From assembly GCA_009760855.2 (NCBI GenBank), contig WPIO01000021.1, positions 2,304,501 through 2,368,500 of the forward strand: DNA of 64,000 nt, written 5' to 3'. The position numbers and the translations under genes were made by a program. The notes below the pieces were generated by a model. That model saw only the letters and a list, made by a program, of their open reading frames with translations, did no database searches and was not told the origin of the DNA. Numbering within the stretch: the first letter of the stretch is position 1; each line of letters opens with the position of its first letter. The DNA is from Cristatella mucedo (lineage: Eukaryota; Bryozoa; Phylactolaemata; Cristatellidae). This document shows positions 1-13,465 of the stretch, piece after piece.

Positions 1-2110
1 CCTATTCGTACGGACTGATACCATGCCGCTGGTTGTGCGGGCCGCAGGGTTGCCGTCTACGATTGAACGCGCTCTCCGTCCGTCAGCGACTTGCATGCAG
101 TCGGTGCGAAACGCAGAAAACCCCCGCTGCGATCTCGCTAGGTCTCGGCGGTGGTGTCGTGAACCTGGGCTTTTTAATCAGTCAGACTGAAGCGCGGCGC
201 CTGCTGAAAGTGGCGTACAGACAAGCAGAGAAAAGCTCCAAAACGCCGCGCTCCTAGCAGCAAGCTCCGCGCCTGCGTGCGGTCTGACGCTGGCACGTCG
301 TGTCGGTCAGCTTTCCTGCGAGAACGGCGGCGTGGAGACGGCGCTGAGCGGCTGACTGCGGGACTCGAGCGACTGACACCCGGAGGTGGCACTCTTGGCT
401 TGCACGTGATCAAACAGGCAGTGAATGAGCGGAATGCCGCTGCCCACAAGATTGAATGGAGCACAGGTGCGACAGCAACAGCATCGACGACCAGCGCTGC
501 CTAATCCTGAAAAACTGTTTACCATAAAAGCTTTGTCGCGAGTTTACGGACCAACTTGCTGAAGCTGTTCAATGAGAGCAGCAGCGAGAAAACTTATTTG
601 CTTACGGGTGGCGCCCGTACGCACGAAGTCCTCCGAATCTAGCAGTAAACAGGCCGCCGGTATCAGTATCCGACCGCCGTCCACGCCGAGGCTGCCGTTC
701 GACCCTGCCGCCGCCGCCGCCGCCGCCGCCGAACAACCTGCCGCGTCCGGAACAGGGCTCGTAATACACAAAATATGACTACTGCCACCTGCGTATAGTT
801 AGAAGTTGTTCTTTTCTAAGCATGGCTGCGATCTGCCGATCCGCTGCTACACGAGGATGGAGGTTCAAATGGATGCAACCCAGGTCGTGCCAGCCGTTCG
901 AAACGAGATCGTAGTCACGTGGTCAGCAGGCACGTCTTTATAGCTTCGTCTCGCATCTGGCTTCGCGTGAACTTGACGCGAGTAATTAACGCCTCTGCGT
1001 GCGCAGCTCTTACGTAACCGCTCTCGCTGATGCGAAGTTGCCTAGTTCGTGTTTGGTTCGCGAGAGCGCAGCGCGTGCGAGCGTCGGCTGGGTTCATCGA
1101 CGGCTACCGTTCGAATAGTGCAGGAAGAGCGCGTCGGCTGGCTAAGTGCTCACTTTCGCGCGAAGGCGCTCCGGTCCTGGCCACCCTTGGGTCGCCGGGC
1201 ACCGTACCCACTGCTGGCTGCTGGCGCGAGTCGAACGGTCGATTGCCGCCATTCTAAGAAGCACGCCTCTCATTACAGACGCTCGGAAAGCCATTCTTCA
1301 AGGTCTGCAGCGCAAGCTCGTCGCGCACGACCGCCGAGAGACCGAGGCTGACTGAATCGCAGCCGCAGCGCGCTTCGCCAATGCCGCCTTCCGCTAGCGA
1401 AGCGGCCTTGGCGAGCGCGCAGAAAGAAGCACGCCGTAGCTGCCTTGACCTGTCTGCGTACCACTCCGAGCCACCGTTATGCCAGCTTGAGGCATTTAGC
1501 CGACTGCACTAGACTGCGGCCGTCGCTGCCCGCTACGAGGGCGGCCCGCAGCGAACTCGGCTGGCCGTCGGCAGCCAGCGGAAAGGCGCAAGGCGCCATG
1601 GCCGGCGCTTTGATCAGAGTCGCCCGCGGCCGCTCGCCGCTCGACGCCGCCGGCCAGGCTTCGGCTGGCCGGCGGAGGCTCGCGGCGGCCAGCCGAAGGC
1701 GCTGTCTGTTCCGCGTCCTCGTCGGTTGCTCTCGAGATTGCCGTCCACGCTTCCGGGGCAGCCGCCGCCGCGCCGGCGGCCGCCGCCGCGCCTCGCTCGG
1801 AGAAGCGCTCGCTGCGGCTCTGCCGCGTAGCGCGAGCGCGAGCGCCGGCGATTGGCGCGGCTTCTTCCCTTTTCTTTCGGGGCGCACATCCTTGGGCTGA
1901 GCGCAGCAGCGCTTGAAGCTTCCGACGAGTTGGCGCGTAAGCGCGTGGCTTCCGTGGCGGCGCCTGAGCAGACGGCTGAGATGCCGGATTAAGTATTACG
2001 AGCTGACCTTAGCAGAGTGCTGATATCACGACTTCGTCTGACGCGGGCTTTCACAGTCGTATGAAATGCCGACCAAATGACGCGTGGGTGTCGGCTGGCA
2101 AAGAGGAGGC
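1..2110. other. CpG-island-like GC-rich block
   Basis: The block is very rich in G, C and CpG compared with the AT-richer DNA after 2110, with a CCG run near 708-730 and many GC-box-like stretches around 1500-1860. It looks like an unmethylated promoter or first-exon region. Overlapping open frames occur on both strands here, but their Arg/Ala/Pro-rich composition is what GC-rich DNA gives by chance, and none contains a motif I recognise. A gene may start here or just outside the left edge. Confidence 0.5.
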
Positions 2111-2224
2111 CGGTGATGAATCACCTGCCTATCTATGCATGTCCGTTCCCATAGCCGTCTCCTGATCGCGTGCCCCGTGTGCATATGTGAGCGAGCGCGC
2201 ATGTGTGCATGAGCTTGTGTTAGT

Positions 2225-2870
<646 letters not shown>

Positions 2871-2879
2871 GGCAGTCCT

Positions 2880-3845
2880 GTCTATACTACAGCGGCATTA
2901 CAGAACCTAATCTCTATCAGGGTGCTTTATGACTTGCTAACTGAGATTTTATAACCAATAGTTATTGACTAGAAAGGTATCGTGCTTAGAAAATCACGCG
3001 ACAGAACACTCATAACATGCTTAGACTAGCACATCAAAAAAGCACAAAAATGACATTAAGACCCAGAGTTTAATAGAACCACTTGTCAGTGAATTGCACT
3101 AAGCGTAAACACAGTTAGGGGTGAAAAGCACTACGGAAAAAGGGTAAGTTCACTAGGGCTCATGGAACGCTGAGCGGAACGCATGAACTTGCAGCTGAGA
3201 CTTGAACGATGCGAAGCTAATGCAGATAGTAGCAGAAGCAGAAATGAAGGCCGGATACTGACAGCGATTTGTATCTACACTCTGAAAACTCCCACTGAGC
3301 TCGGACCACGGCTCAGTTTAGGATTGTTCCAGTGCTACCTAAATGTCTCATGAGGCACTCAAAAAAGTCGTGTGATTAATTTTTTCAAGTAGTACTGGTA
3401 GATTTAGGAAAAATAGGAGAGAGACCCTATTCCGATCAGGATTTTTCAGCAGTTCGTTGCTAATCGGCAGCAGAGTGGTTTCCGACGAATGAATTGGTAC
3501 GAATCTCAATTAGAACTGACAAGCGTAATATGATCGACTGTTACCATCGTTTAGCTGCCGGAACATCAGCGTGTAGACCGTCTTGGATAACTACAACAGA
3601 AGTGAGAAAGTCACCTCTCATGGTGAGAAGTCGGCTTTGCAATGAGTAGGCTTACAACAGCGATTTTAAGAGGGCCGAGGATTTCACCGGTAACTAGGGA
3701 GACATTTACAATAGCTGTTGTGGTGAGGATATTGTAAAGAAGACTACTTAGTATCTTCTCAGCTTGAGAGACAACTTTACCAATGCGTTTGCTAGATACA
3801 TGAATGAGTCCTGGCTTCGCCGATGGGTCAGGTGCTTGCCTTTGA
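2880..3845. other. Unassigned non-coding DNA
   Basis: I see no gene, RNA or repeat that I recognise in this AT-richer stretch. Open frames are short and unremarkable. Confidence 0.4.
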
Positions 3846-3847
3846 CG

Positions 3848-3925
3848 ACCGCATTCGTGTGCTCGAGCCCGCGGCATGTGCAACACCCGAACAGAGATTA
3901 AGTTCTTTTATGATGCTGTACAAAT
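3848..3925 (+). mobile_element. SINE-2 fragment (3' half)
   Basis: It has a B-box-like TGCTCGAGCCCG, then a GCGGCATGTGCA-like spacer, then the L2-like tail (AGAGATTAAGTTCTTTTATG ... GCTGTACAAAT). This matches the SINE-2 copies at 13966-14113 and 63121-63262. The tRNA-like 5' part is mostly lost. Confidence 0.6.
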
Positions 3926-3929
3926 AAAT

Positions 3930-5120
3930 GCTGTTTTTGTATACACACGGAGTACCGAAAAGAAAAGTAGGAGGCACGGCAGTGGGTACGGGGCAGGAGT
4001 ATGCGACTGGCGCAGGGCAGTCCAACAGAGTGGCGGTGATTGCATTTAGTCCCTTATTCTTTTTATCTTACCAAAGAAGAATCTAAGGAAGAAGGAGACA
4101 GGAAGAGAGGAAGAGGGAAAGAAAAATCACACCTTCAGAGGTGAGAGAGTCGCTTCAGGAAAGAGGAAGAAACTGCCCGGAAGGCTTAGTGGAATGATTG
4201 TCGTGACTACGAAGCCGTGACAGGGAGCAGTAGCTCGAGTCATCGGCGGCATCAGCTCGAAGCATCCATTGCTCACTAACCTGCGCGGTAGCAACCACTT
4301 GAAAAATCTATGGTCAGCTCTTATGGCAAGCAATTCGGCTGGGTCAAGCGCGGTCAGCGGCCTACTCATTCGAGAACCGGCACGACAGTTGGCTGACGAG
4401 ATGCAGCCACACACTAGCCAAGGTAGGATTTTCATATAATCCAACTCATACCCTCAAATACTCTCAGGATTGACATTGGCTGTTCATTTCCTTAAGTTAG
4501 AGACATGTGAACACAGTTGTTTTTGATTGGCGTCTCATGAACTGCAGCACTCAGTTGCACAATTCTTGCTCGACGACCATGTCGTTGCTTCTGCTGCTGA
4601 ATCACGTGGTCGTTATTCAGCCGTCCCCAGGTAAAAATTAGACACAATTTACGTCTTTGCTCGTTGCCTCGAGTCAGAAAATCTTCTCAATTTCTTTTAT
4701 TAAGTGTGATGAGTTTAAACGTTGATTCTCTTTGAAAGAGCAGCCGCTAAAAATGACTACATTCATCAAACAGTGTGATCACCCCTAATTCACACACAAA
4801 CTGGGAGGTAAGGGCACCACAAATAATGTGCAAGCCGTGTGTATACATTTGAGACAGGGGTTTAAAAGTCAAAGAAATACGTGCCATTTGGAGTACCGAT
4901 GATTTAGAGAGAATAAACTGACCATGTTTCAATTTATTATTTCGGCATTTATTAAGTTCAGGGCTTCAGTAAGAAGAATAAACATACAATCGAGTATCCA
5001 AATCTATCGTTGGAGATGTGAAATGTATTTCCCGCAGAGCGATTAAGGGGGAGGTTCCTGTTCCACGTGTTACACTTAAGATATATTGACTAGCAGTAAT
5101 TTGAATTAAACTAATGGTGA
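3930..5120. other. Unassigned DNA with a purine-rich tract
   Basis: No gene recognised. A GA-rich tract lies at about 4072-4128. The minus-strand frame of 105 codons at 4127-4444 shows no known motif. Confidence 0.4.
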
Positions 5121-6290
5121 CTTTGAATCTCATCCCCAATCGACAAGGTCCTATTCACACAGTCCCACATCCAAGATGCATAGATATGCTGCTGCTATAC
5201 ATAACTAACACTATAAATACTTCCTTAGCCTAAGCTCATATCCCGGCGCCTTTAAAAACGGATGTTGTTAGGCCACTAATCAAGAAAGCAACGCTAGACC
5301 AAGAGAGCTTGAACACTTTCCATCCAGTCTCCCTTCTACCCTTCTTATCAAACGCACTGGTAGGAGTTGTGGAAGACCAGCTGAACTCATATATTGAAAG
5401 GTCAAACCTAGCTAGTAAGTTCCAGTCAGGTTTTAGAGGTAATCACTTAATAAATTTAACATTGATTGGTATATAATGACCTTCGTGGGAATACATACTT
5501 TTGTCAAGAATGTCTGCTTGCTTCGCTTGATCTTTCGGCAGCATTTGATTCAAAATCACCAAGTCGATCTTGCGTGTATCTCATCTCACCTGGATATCAC
5601 TGGTGCAGCACGACGATAATTACGGTTCTATCTCATTGGAAGACTCCGGAGTATTGATAAGAACGGACAAAGATAAACCCGCGAATCACTGAAGTACGGT
5701 GCACCGCAGGGCTTTGTGCCTGGTCTGCTTTTTCATAGTATGCACTCTCCCTCTTGCGAAGGTGATCTCAAAGCACTATTTAGGCTTTCGCTCACATGCA
5801 GATGTCTCTCAGTTGTACCACTGCTTTGATCCTTTTAAGCCCTCCAGTACGTCAAATTCTTTCAACTCCCCTGCTGCATGTATTGACAGCATCTGCACAT
5901 GAATGACAGCAAACTTACTTATATCGAATGATGATTAAACCAAATAATAGTTATGGGCAAACCAAGCCAGAAATAGGAAAATCTAACTCTCAAAATCAGC
6001 TCCGCTAGCATATCTCCTGTTGCATCTACACGAAATTTGGGTGTCCTATTCCAAAGTGATCTTTCATTAGACAAAAAAATCAGCTTCCAAGTCAAGTATT
6101 TTTTTACCAGCATTACATTAACAAAATACTGGCTTGCTTAGACGGATACTAAAGTGAACTAGCTGGTCCATGCGTTTGTTATACCCGGTCTCGAATTTCA
6201 TAACTGACTGTTGCTGGTATACCGGCCTGTGCAATCAGGCACTTACAGTGAGTACAAAACTCTGCGGCTAGGCCTGTCTGTCGTGATAGT

Positions 6291-6714
6291 AATAATAATA
6301 ATAATTCACTTGATAAAGCGCCCTCAGAGAACTTAATCTATCTCTAGGCGCTTTACATTTGCTGTAAAGTGAAATGCAATTGAATGGTAATAAAAATCAT
6401 GCTTGAAAAACAAACGAAATGAATAACATGGTTAGGGGTGACGTGCACAGGGTCAGCATGCAAATGTGGTTAGTGGCAGCATGCACAGTGTCAGCACGCA
6501 TAAGCACATCAAGGACGAATCACAGGGACCCACTAAATGCTGCCCTCAATAGCTGTGTTTTTAGGTTCCTTTTAAATGTGGTCAGGTCAGGGGATGTTCT
6601 GACGCAGGTCGGGAGGGAGTTCCAGGCTTTGGGAGCATACGAACTAAATGCACGGTCTCCAAAGGATTTAAGGTTTGTACGAGGTATTTCTAGACTGTTG
6701 GATTCCGAAAAGCG
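6291..6714 (-). mobile_element. Nested 5'-truncated L2 LINE 3' end
   Basis: The copy reads on the minus strand. Its (TAA)n tail is at 6291, followed by the conserved 3' terminus (AAAGCGCC ... AGAGAACTTAATC, reverse sense) and the last ~80 residues of the RT ORF ([20 protein letters not shown] at 6520-6690). It is flanked by the 8-bp direct repeat GTGATAGT at 6283-6290 and 6715-6722, and the older plus-strand L2 resumes exactly afterwards. This is a clean target-primed insertion. Confidence 0.9.
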
Positions 6715-7053
6715 GTGATAGTCGCAGTTGCCACACCACACCACTTCTTGCTGACAAGCCCTGGCTCCCAATCAAGCAGGATATCGAATTCAAGGTTCTG
6801 TCACTTACTTATAGGTCCCTCCATTCTTTGGCTCCAGCCTACCTATCAGAAATCATCCCCCAACAGGTCAAAAACCTTACGACTCACTGTGGTCTGAGTT
6901 GAATTATTCAGCCATACCTTGTATGAACCTCAAAACCGTTACAGACCCTACCTTTAATTGGTATGCTACCAAGACCTGAAACTCACTACCGACGCACGTC
7001 TAAACGTCAGCGAAATGACTACATCAAAAAGAAGCTTAAAGCACGCCTGTTTA

Positions 7054-7230
7054 GGTGAGCCGTGATGGCACACCGGGTAAGGCGGTTTCTTTCACGATTT
7101 CGGTCCCGAGGTTGTGGGTTTCGATTCCTGCGGTGGGCGATTCTCTATCGCCACTGCAAGCGGTGGTGATAGCCGTAAAGGCTCTTCTGTTGCTATACAA
7201 AAAGAGGCTGTTTAATCAGCTAGGATTTTA
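7054..7230 (+). mobile_element. SINE-1 (tRNA-headed) inserted in old L2
   Basis: It starts GTGAGCCGTGATGGCACA with an A-box-like region, has a B-box-like GGGTTTCGATTCC near 7117, a body with a short hairpin-forming TATCGCC ... GGTGATAGCC, and a 3' end GCTATACAAAAAGAGGCTG. The copy at 13288-13465 is closely similar. It sits inside the old L2 at the end of the CACGCCTGTTTAG motif. Confidence 0.8.
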
Positions 7231-7400
7231 TTACAGCATGTCTTTGCAATTTATTCTTCGAGTGCATATGCGTGCTTACGCTGTGTCTGCTGATTGGGCA
7301 TGTTACTACAATGCTTTTGATAAAGCATCTGTAAAGTAACTAGAAGGAGATTCAGTTCTGTGAGGGCACTCTACAGGCGTTTTATTACTATGTATTATAA

Positions 7401-8040
7401 CCAACGATGAAAGATCGATTTCTTACATACGGAATTGAAATGAGATAAGATAAATCTGAGACAAAGGAACCACTTGGTATCTGGGGGATTATATACTACT
7501 ACCACCATTGGCAGCTTGTCGTCAGTGGGACTTAAAACGTCAGATTCGGAAGACGGCTTCCAGGCGACTGCTAACGGTTTAATTTTGAGGAGCGTGGAAA
7601 AAAGCTGAATCCTCGACTAGTTTTGATTAATCTAGATATATGAAGAATGAAAGTATGTTGCTTATGATCGGAGTAGCATTGTTATGATCGGCAGTTAGTC
7701 GATTTCAGTTGGTCTTGGTTACGGCTATCAAATCGAGTGTCCTCAAAACTCATATCCTGTATTATTAGGGGTTAATCGCTCAGTGAGCGAGGATTCCAAA
7801 GAGAAGCGATAAAATGTGCCGTCGTTTTTTACGAGCCTGGAAACCATTAAGTTAAAGTGATTTAAATTATCACTTGAGAGATCTTGATGTGCGGATTGAG
7901 ACTATGCTGCAGATACCAAGTGAGCGAAGCCCCCCCCCCCCCCGCCTCCTCCCCAGGGCTGTCTTCCCTACCCTTAAAAATGCAGGAACAACTTGGTTGT
8001 TGTATTCCTGTCGAAGCAGCTCAAAATTTTTGAAACGTTA
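7401..8040. other. Unassigned DNA with a poly-C run
   Basis: No gene recognised. A run of about 14 C residues lies at 7930-7943. Confidence 0.4.
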
Positions 8041-8044
8041 CATA

Positions 8045-8175
8045 TATAATTCATTTGTATAGCTCCCTAAGAAAACTTTATCTCTATTCAAGTACTTCAC
8101 ATATGCAACTTGGTTGAGCCCACGACTTCGGTCATCAAATGCATTTACTTTGACCTCAGTCTTTAAAACTAGCAC
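8045..8175 (-). mobile_element. SINE-2 copy
   Basis: On the minus strand it shows a B-box-like region (the complement of TTGAGCCCACGACTTCGG near 8113) followed by the L2-like tail, with the complement of ATAATTCATTTGTATAGC at the 3' end. It is diverged but in the same order as other SINE-2 copies. Confidence 0.65.
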
Positions 8176-8221
8176 TTTAAACATTGGTCTAACCCAGCGA
8201 AATACATAATAAAACTCAAAA

Positions 8222-8375
8222 AAGCTTGGCTGTTTAAATAGCCTCATTTTTGTAGCGGCAGAAGAGCCTATATGGCTATAACGATCACTTGCAGCAGGCA
8301 ATACAAACTGCCCTCTGCAGGACTCGAACCGACGACCTGGTTCGTGAAGAGCGAGCACCTTACCCATGTGCTTAG
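8222..8375 (-). mobile_element. SINE-1 copy
   Basis: On the minus strand the order is A-box region (complement of GAGCACCTTACCCATG), B-box (complement of GGACTCGAACC at 8320-8330), then the hairpin body and a 3' GGCTGTTTAAATAGCC-like end. It lies directly next to a SINE-2 copy in the same orientation. Confidence 0.7.
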
Positions 8376-8630
8376 ACCCAAGGGCAATAATCCGGAACAC
8401 TAAGACGGTTACGGGGATAGCCCATCGAGTTCTTTTCGAGTAAAGCGGCCTCATCAAGAGCCATTTATAGACCCCGTTGAAGGATAGGGTAATTGTAAAT
8501 GTCACTGAGGCATCAGACTGGGTAGGCCAGATAATTTTAGCCACACGCCAGATATCGAAAGACTCCTCACATGTAGTTACCAAATGATGCAATTCAGTGC
8601 AAAAATATCAGCTTCAGATCCCCTGGAAAC

Positions 8631-8935
8631 AATAATAATAATAATAATAATAATGCACTTGATAAAGCGCCCTCAGAGAACTTAATCTCTCTCTAGGCGC
8701 TTTACATTTGCTGCAAAGGGAAATGCAATTGAATGGTGAGTAAAATCATGCTTGATAGACAAACAAAATGAATAATATGGTTAGGGGTGACATGCACAGG
8801 GTCAGCATGCAAATATGGTTAGCGGCACCTTGCACATTGTCAGCACGCATAAGCACATCAAGGACGAATCACAGGGACCCACTAAATGCTGTCCTAAATA
8901 GGTGTGTTTTTAAGTTCTTATAAAATCTGGTGGGC
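8631..8935 (-). mobile_element. 5'-truncated L2 LINE 3' end
   Basis: A (AAT)n tail at 8631 is followed by the conserved L2 3' terminus and 3' UTR in reverse sense, ending within the last ORF codons (complement of AACACACCTATTTAGGACAG near 8900). It is nearly collinear with 62003-62300. Confidence 0.9.
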
Positions 8936-8939
8936 TCCA

Positions 8940-11900
8940 CGTATTTCAGTATTCTACAAGCCGTTTGCAGCATCGTGCAGCTGTCTCTCAACAAAGCCAC
9001 TGACCTTTTCATGATGATTCTCACAAATTTAGAACATTTTTAATTCGTGTGCCCGCTTTTGCTTTGCCTCAGCCAACTAGATATTCTGAAGAGTTGTTAC
9101 AAGTTATTTTTCTGAATCCTGGTTTTTATTAAGACCAAGATGACATCCTCGAGCATGGATCTCCTATCGAAGAGTGTGATGCTCACCTATAAACTAGATT
9201 ATTGAATAAATTTTGACCTGCCCAGAATGTAAAGCTTGAGCCTGAGAGCTGTAGATCTCCAGGAGCAAATTTCTGCCAATCGGTGATTCATGGCATTGAG
9301 CAATGCGTGCTTTCTGTAGGCTTGTAAGTGAGTCTGTCGAAAGCCACCGGCCGTATCAGCCGCGTGGAAGAGGCTTCTGTGAGCTTCATCTAATATGGTG
9401 TTACTACTATTGCTGCCTGCAGGATACCAAGTGCTGTGTCATAACCGTTGGCGAATAGCGAGCGTCAGGTCTGTACACTGCATTCATTTGGACGCTCGTT
9501 GAACTAGTAGCTGTCGCTTAGTCTACTGTTCATAAACTTGGCGTCTGGGTTGCCGCAGAGGCTCCGACAACTGCCAGCTCAATTAATACTTTATTCGAGA
9601 GTGGGGCAGGATTTGTTAACTCATAGTGGCCCGATCCTCTGAGGCAATTAGGTCGCCATCCCTAGGGCATTTCGCCACCACTTTACTGCATCTGAACAGT
9701 GGCCATTTTAGAAGTGACTGGACTTGCATGCACGCTAAAGCATTGATCTACAGGAAACGAAATAAAGAAATTGGTTGCAACCAGTGGCAAATGTCAAGAG
9801 AGTCGGAATTCCATCCCATCTAAGACCTAGATGGTGCATGGAGGCACACAATATTAGAAGCTGATGCCAACATTTGCATTAGAAACTGAAGTCGTATGCT
9901 ACCAGAAGTTGGCGATAGATCTGTTTCATCTCGGTGGAGTGATGACATGTTAATTGCAAATTTTCATAAACAGATGGTCGCCCTAGAAATAGTTGGTAGT
10001 CCATAGTGCGGATGTCGTGCATATTCTTCATGCTCTCTTCGCGCACTTCGGGATTCCAGTGGAATTAGTGAGTAACGCACAGTTCACTAGCCTACAGTTC
10101 ACTAGTGACAAGTTTTTTCCTTTGCGCTCCGTTTAGCTGTCTAGCTTGCTAGCCCAAATATTTCTCCAAGACACGTGCTCGAAGAGAGTTCAATCAAGAA
10201 ATTTTGTTCAATCACTAAATATACAAATGCAGATAAAGTTTAGCCAGGGCAAATGCCAGAGCGCTGTTCAAGGCACCGTGCGCTAACTGCCTTATGTGGA
10301 CGGACTGACTGACTGCTCCACTCACTCGGCTGCACGGTCTCCAGTTTCGGACCACGTGACCTCTTAGTGAGAAGACATTGACACCTCAACTTTCTTGCTA
10401 GCAACGTCAGTTGTTTCAAGTTGCGGGCTGCAGTATGTTGGCTAAGTTCCAGCGACTGTCCGCGAACGCGATACTCAGTACTAGTTCCAGGAAAGAAGGT
10501 ATGTGAGGAACATGAAATGGATTTCAGCTGAATTCGTCAGACATCATTGGTCGTCGAAATCTCACCAAAGAAGTTTTTCTATTAGACAAGTAATGTGACG
10601 TAATCGTACCTCTATCAACCGGATTTCGAAAACTGGGCCTGGTGTTATGCAATATATCACCGTCTCTATTTTCAGCCTTATCATTTCAAGCCCGGTACGG
10701 CATGCCACTGCCAACAACTCAGTTACCGCATGACCGATATTCACCAGTCATGCTGTCACCACAGCTGTAGTACAATAAAGATAATCTTCTTTTAAGTCCG
10801 AGTGGACGACTGAAATACCCTCGCAATACTCAAAAGCTGAGTCGTAATTGAGCTGCACGGCGAACTGTGAACCGTAAACTGTGCGACCACGGCCAGGCTT
10901 TGAGGCGTCCACCTTACAGTGACACGTAAACAGACTAAGCCGCTGTTTACAATTACATGCTTGTATTTATTGCTTTGAATGCTGCAACGAAGGTGTAGGA
11001 AAGGAGGACAAAACTACTGTCAGACTCATGCCAGTGATAAAGCATTCTCTTATGTCGCTAAGCTAGCAACATGCTGATTCATCAGACCCAACATAAGGCA
11101 CCAGCTGGCAGTGTTTGGAGGTATTATTCCTTAGAAGCAAGAGCTGCGAGGAAAAGGAATTGTACGGCAGCCCATGAAACTAATAAGCCATTCCCGGAAC
11201 GGCGTGTTCTACGAAGCACATGGCAAAATGCCATGCCCAGTAGAAAATAGTTTGTGTGAGTGCGGCACGATCGATCTACTCTAAAATGAGGCAAGGTGGG
11301 TAATGGCGTTAATGATGATGAAGAGTAACGCGCCTCGGCCGTCTGTTTTTGGACCGTCTAGCTGTTGCATCGATCCCACAACTAATTACTTACTCCACTA
11401 GATAGGCTGCTTTTTCGTCTAGCGCTGAAAGCGAAGTGCAGCTTGAGCTGGAAGCGCTCTCCGTATGGCTCGAGCCGACCGGCGAGAATAGTGCCCCGGG
11501 CTACCAGAACTGCACCTCGGCCATTTTTGTTTGACTACTGACTTTCAGTTAGCCTGACTTGATGATGTGAGTGCCTGCCTTAACGGGATGTCGAGGCGAT
11601 GGATTTCCGTTATGATCCACAGTATATAGCTGAGCTGTCAGCCCAGTTAGCATAGCATAATTAGTCACAAAGGGAACCGATCGAAAGAGAGAAGATTAAG
11701 TATAGTGCGGCGTCTGTGGCAGTTGAGAACTCGATATCTCCGAAATCCAACGCAAGACTCGTACCGGCTGAACCATTGCGACCGCAACCGTAGCAGGCGC
11801 TGGCCAGTGGTGCTGCTGTCTCGGGCTGCCATCTTTTGAGGGTTCTAATGCTTCAGAGCCCTGTCTCCCAATTGGCAACGGCTGCAAATGCCACGACTGG

Positions 11901-12840
11901 CTCTCTGCTGGATTTTGAATGTTTAAAAGATCAGACCGTGATAGCATGACCAAACATTGCGCCCGCATCGTCTTCAGACCTTGCTCGTTGCCTGTGCAAG
12001 AGCTCGCTTGACAGACGGAGGTGTACTTAGCGAGGATACGCATCTGCCTTGTAAGGCAGCATTTCAAGCTCAGCCGTGCTTGAGACACTAAAAACTGCGA
12101 CAAAACATGGTTGGCGCTCATGACATGTGGCGGCTGGACTGATCGTGGTGCTGGTCCAACTTTTGCAGCGAACCTTTGCATTTCGCTATAAATAAAAAAA
12201 ATCAACAGAGAAGGCAGTTTGAGTTCTGGCAAACCGGAATGAAATGTTCGATCAGTGTGAAAGAGCGATGTGGAAGCGAGCTGGTTGTGCTGGCCAGTCT
12301 TGTGTAATGAGCTATTAAAGTAAGGTTGACAATTAATTTTGAGTGAGCCATGCTGAAAGTAATCGGAAGTTTAGTGATGTGTGACATATTTTTCTTGCAC
12401 TGGTGGCTTAGCGTGCCGAAGGCAGTCGCGCTTCATTCCAAAGAGGCTCTACAGGCAACCTGAAAAAACTGGCGTACCTCTTTTTCGGAGAGCCTCAAGT
12501 TGGGCGTCGAAAATTTGTCACCCGGAAAACCTTATCTGAAAACTAAAGTTTGCCCTGATTTGAAGAGCCGGCATCCCCGAAAGCGCGTATCCAATCAAGT
12601 TCAATTAAGTGACAGCGGGTGGCAACAGACCATTTATACTAGGAAAAGGTTCTAGCTACCTAAGTGGCTGGAGAGGTGAAATAAAGGATGCCAAATTTTA
12701 GTCGAAGAAAGCGAAGCGACACTTTCTTACCTGAACATGATAAGGAAGCACGCACTGCACACTAGTGGTGAATGCCTTGATTTTCGTTCTTAAGTGCGTT
12801 AATTATACAAACTGCGGGTAATTAATCTTATTTATACATA
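8940..12840. other. Unassigned intergenic DNA
   Basis: No gene, RNA or repeat is recognised in this 3.9-kb stretch. The longest frame is on the minus strand at 11696-12232. It has no known motif and lacks an ATG at its boundary. Confidence 0.4.
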
Positions 12841-12841
12841 T

Positions 12842-12858
12842 GGTATATATATAAGATG

Positions 12859-12889
<31 letters not shown>

Positions 12890-12926
12890 GTGTATACATA
12901 CATAGAAGCTATATATATATGTATAT
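12842..12926. repeat. TA-rich microsatellite
   Basis: Interrupted (TA)n runs at 12845-12925, mixed with TATG and TATAC steps. Confidence 0.85.
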
Positions 12927-13287
12927 GGTTAGGCGGGAAAGAGACCATAAATCATGTGGCAACTGTAGATATTACGACAAAAGGAGAACACCGACAGGAT
13001 TCGCCGGAGCAGAAGACCACATGTGTGCAGCATATAGAAACGGAGCATTTGCACGATCAAGTACGCTTACGTGCATATGCAATAGGCACTTCATAAAAAT
13101 GGGAAACCTAAATAGAAGCTTACTCACACAGGTTGCAGTAAAAATTTCTCAGGAAATAATGCTACAATACTAATTAATATCCTATGATTTTTAGGACCAG
13201 GTGACCATGACCTTTCCTAGTGGTGCAACGGCCACATAAGCAAAGGCAATTCGATTCAACCAACCGCTATTTCCACACGCCTCGGGC

Positions 13288-13465
13288 AACTTGGTGAGCC
13301 GTGATGGCACATGGGTAAGGCGGTTGCTTTTCACGACCTCGGTCCCGAGGTCGTGGGTTCGAATCCTGTGGTGGGTGATTATGTATCGCCGCTGCAAGCT
13401 GCCGCGATAGCCGTAATAGCTCTTCTGTCGCTATACAAAAGAGGCTGTTAAATCTGCTAGTATAT
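13288..13465 (+). mobile_element. SINE-1, best-preserved copy
   Basis: It begins GGTGAGCCGTGATGGCACAT and has an A-box-like GGGTAAGGCGG, a consensus pol III B box GGTTCGAATCC at 13356-13366, the TATCGCCGCTGCAAGC / GCGATAGCC hairpin body, and the 3' end CGCTATACAAAAGAGGCTG. Its tRNA-like head and lack of coding capacity identify a SINE. Confidence 0.85.

Larger units (their letters stand above)
5125..7400 (+). mobile_element. Old L2-clade LINE copy, interrupted by two insertions
   Basis: Decayed reverse-transcriptase sequence runs in order along the plus strand and aligns to the L2 copy at 49640-52795: the region before the RT fingers near 5187-5330, the ASKFQSGF-like part near 5420, the LDLSAAFD motif A near 5530, and the DAQLYHCFDP relic near 5815. 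The alignment breaks at 6290, resumes at 6723 (a SCHTTPLLAD-like frame), breaks again at a SINE at 7054, and ends with the L2 tail near 7340-7400. Many stops and frameshifts make it a dead, old copy. Confidence 0.85.

Noticed and set aside
11696-12232. 178-codon minus-strand frame in AT-richer DNA
   Set aside because: It begins at a TTG, and the first ATG lies about 18 codons in. No motif, splice signal or poly(A) context supports it.
13288-13370. A functional tRNA gene
   Set aside because: A and B boxes are present, but the cloverleaf and acceptor stem do not close, and many similar copies have SINE bodies attached.
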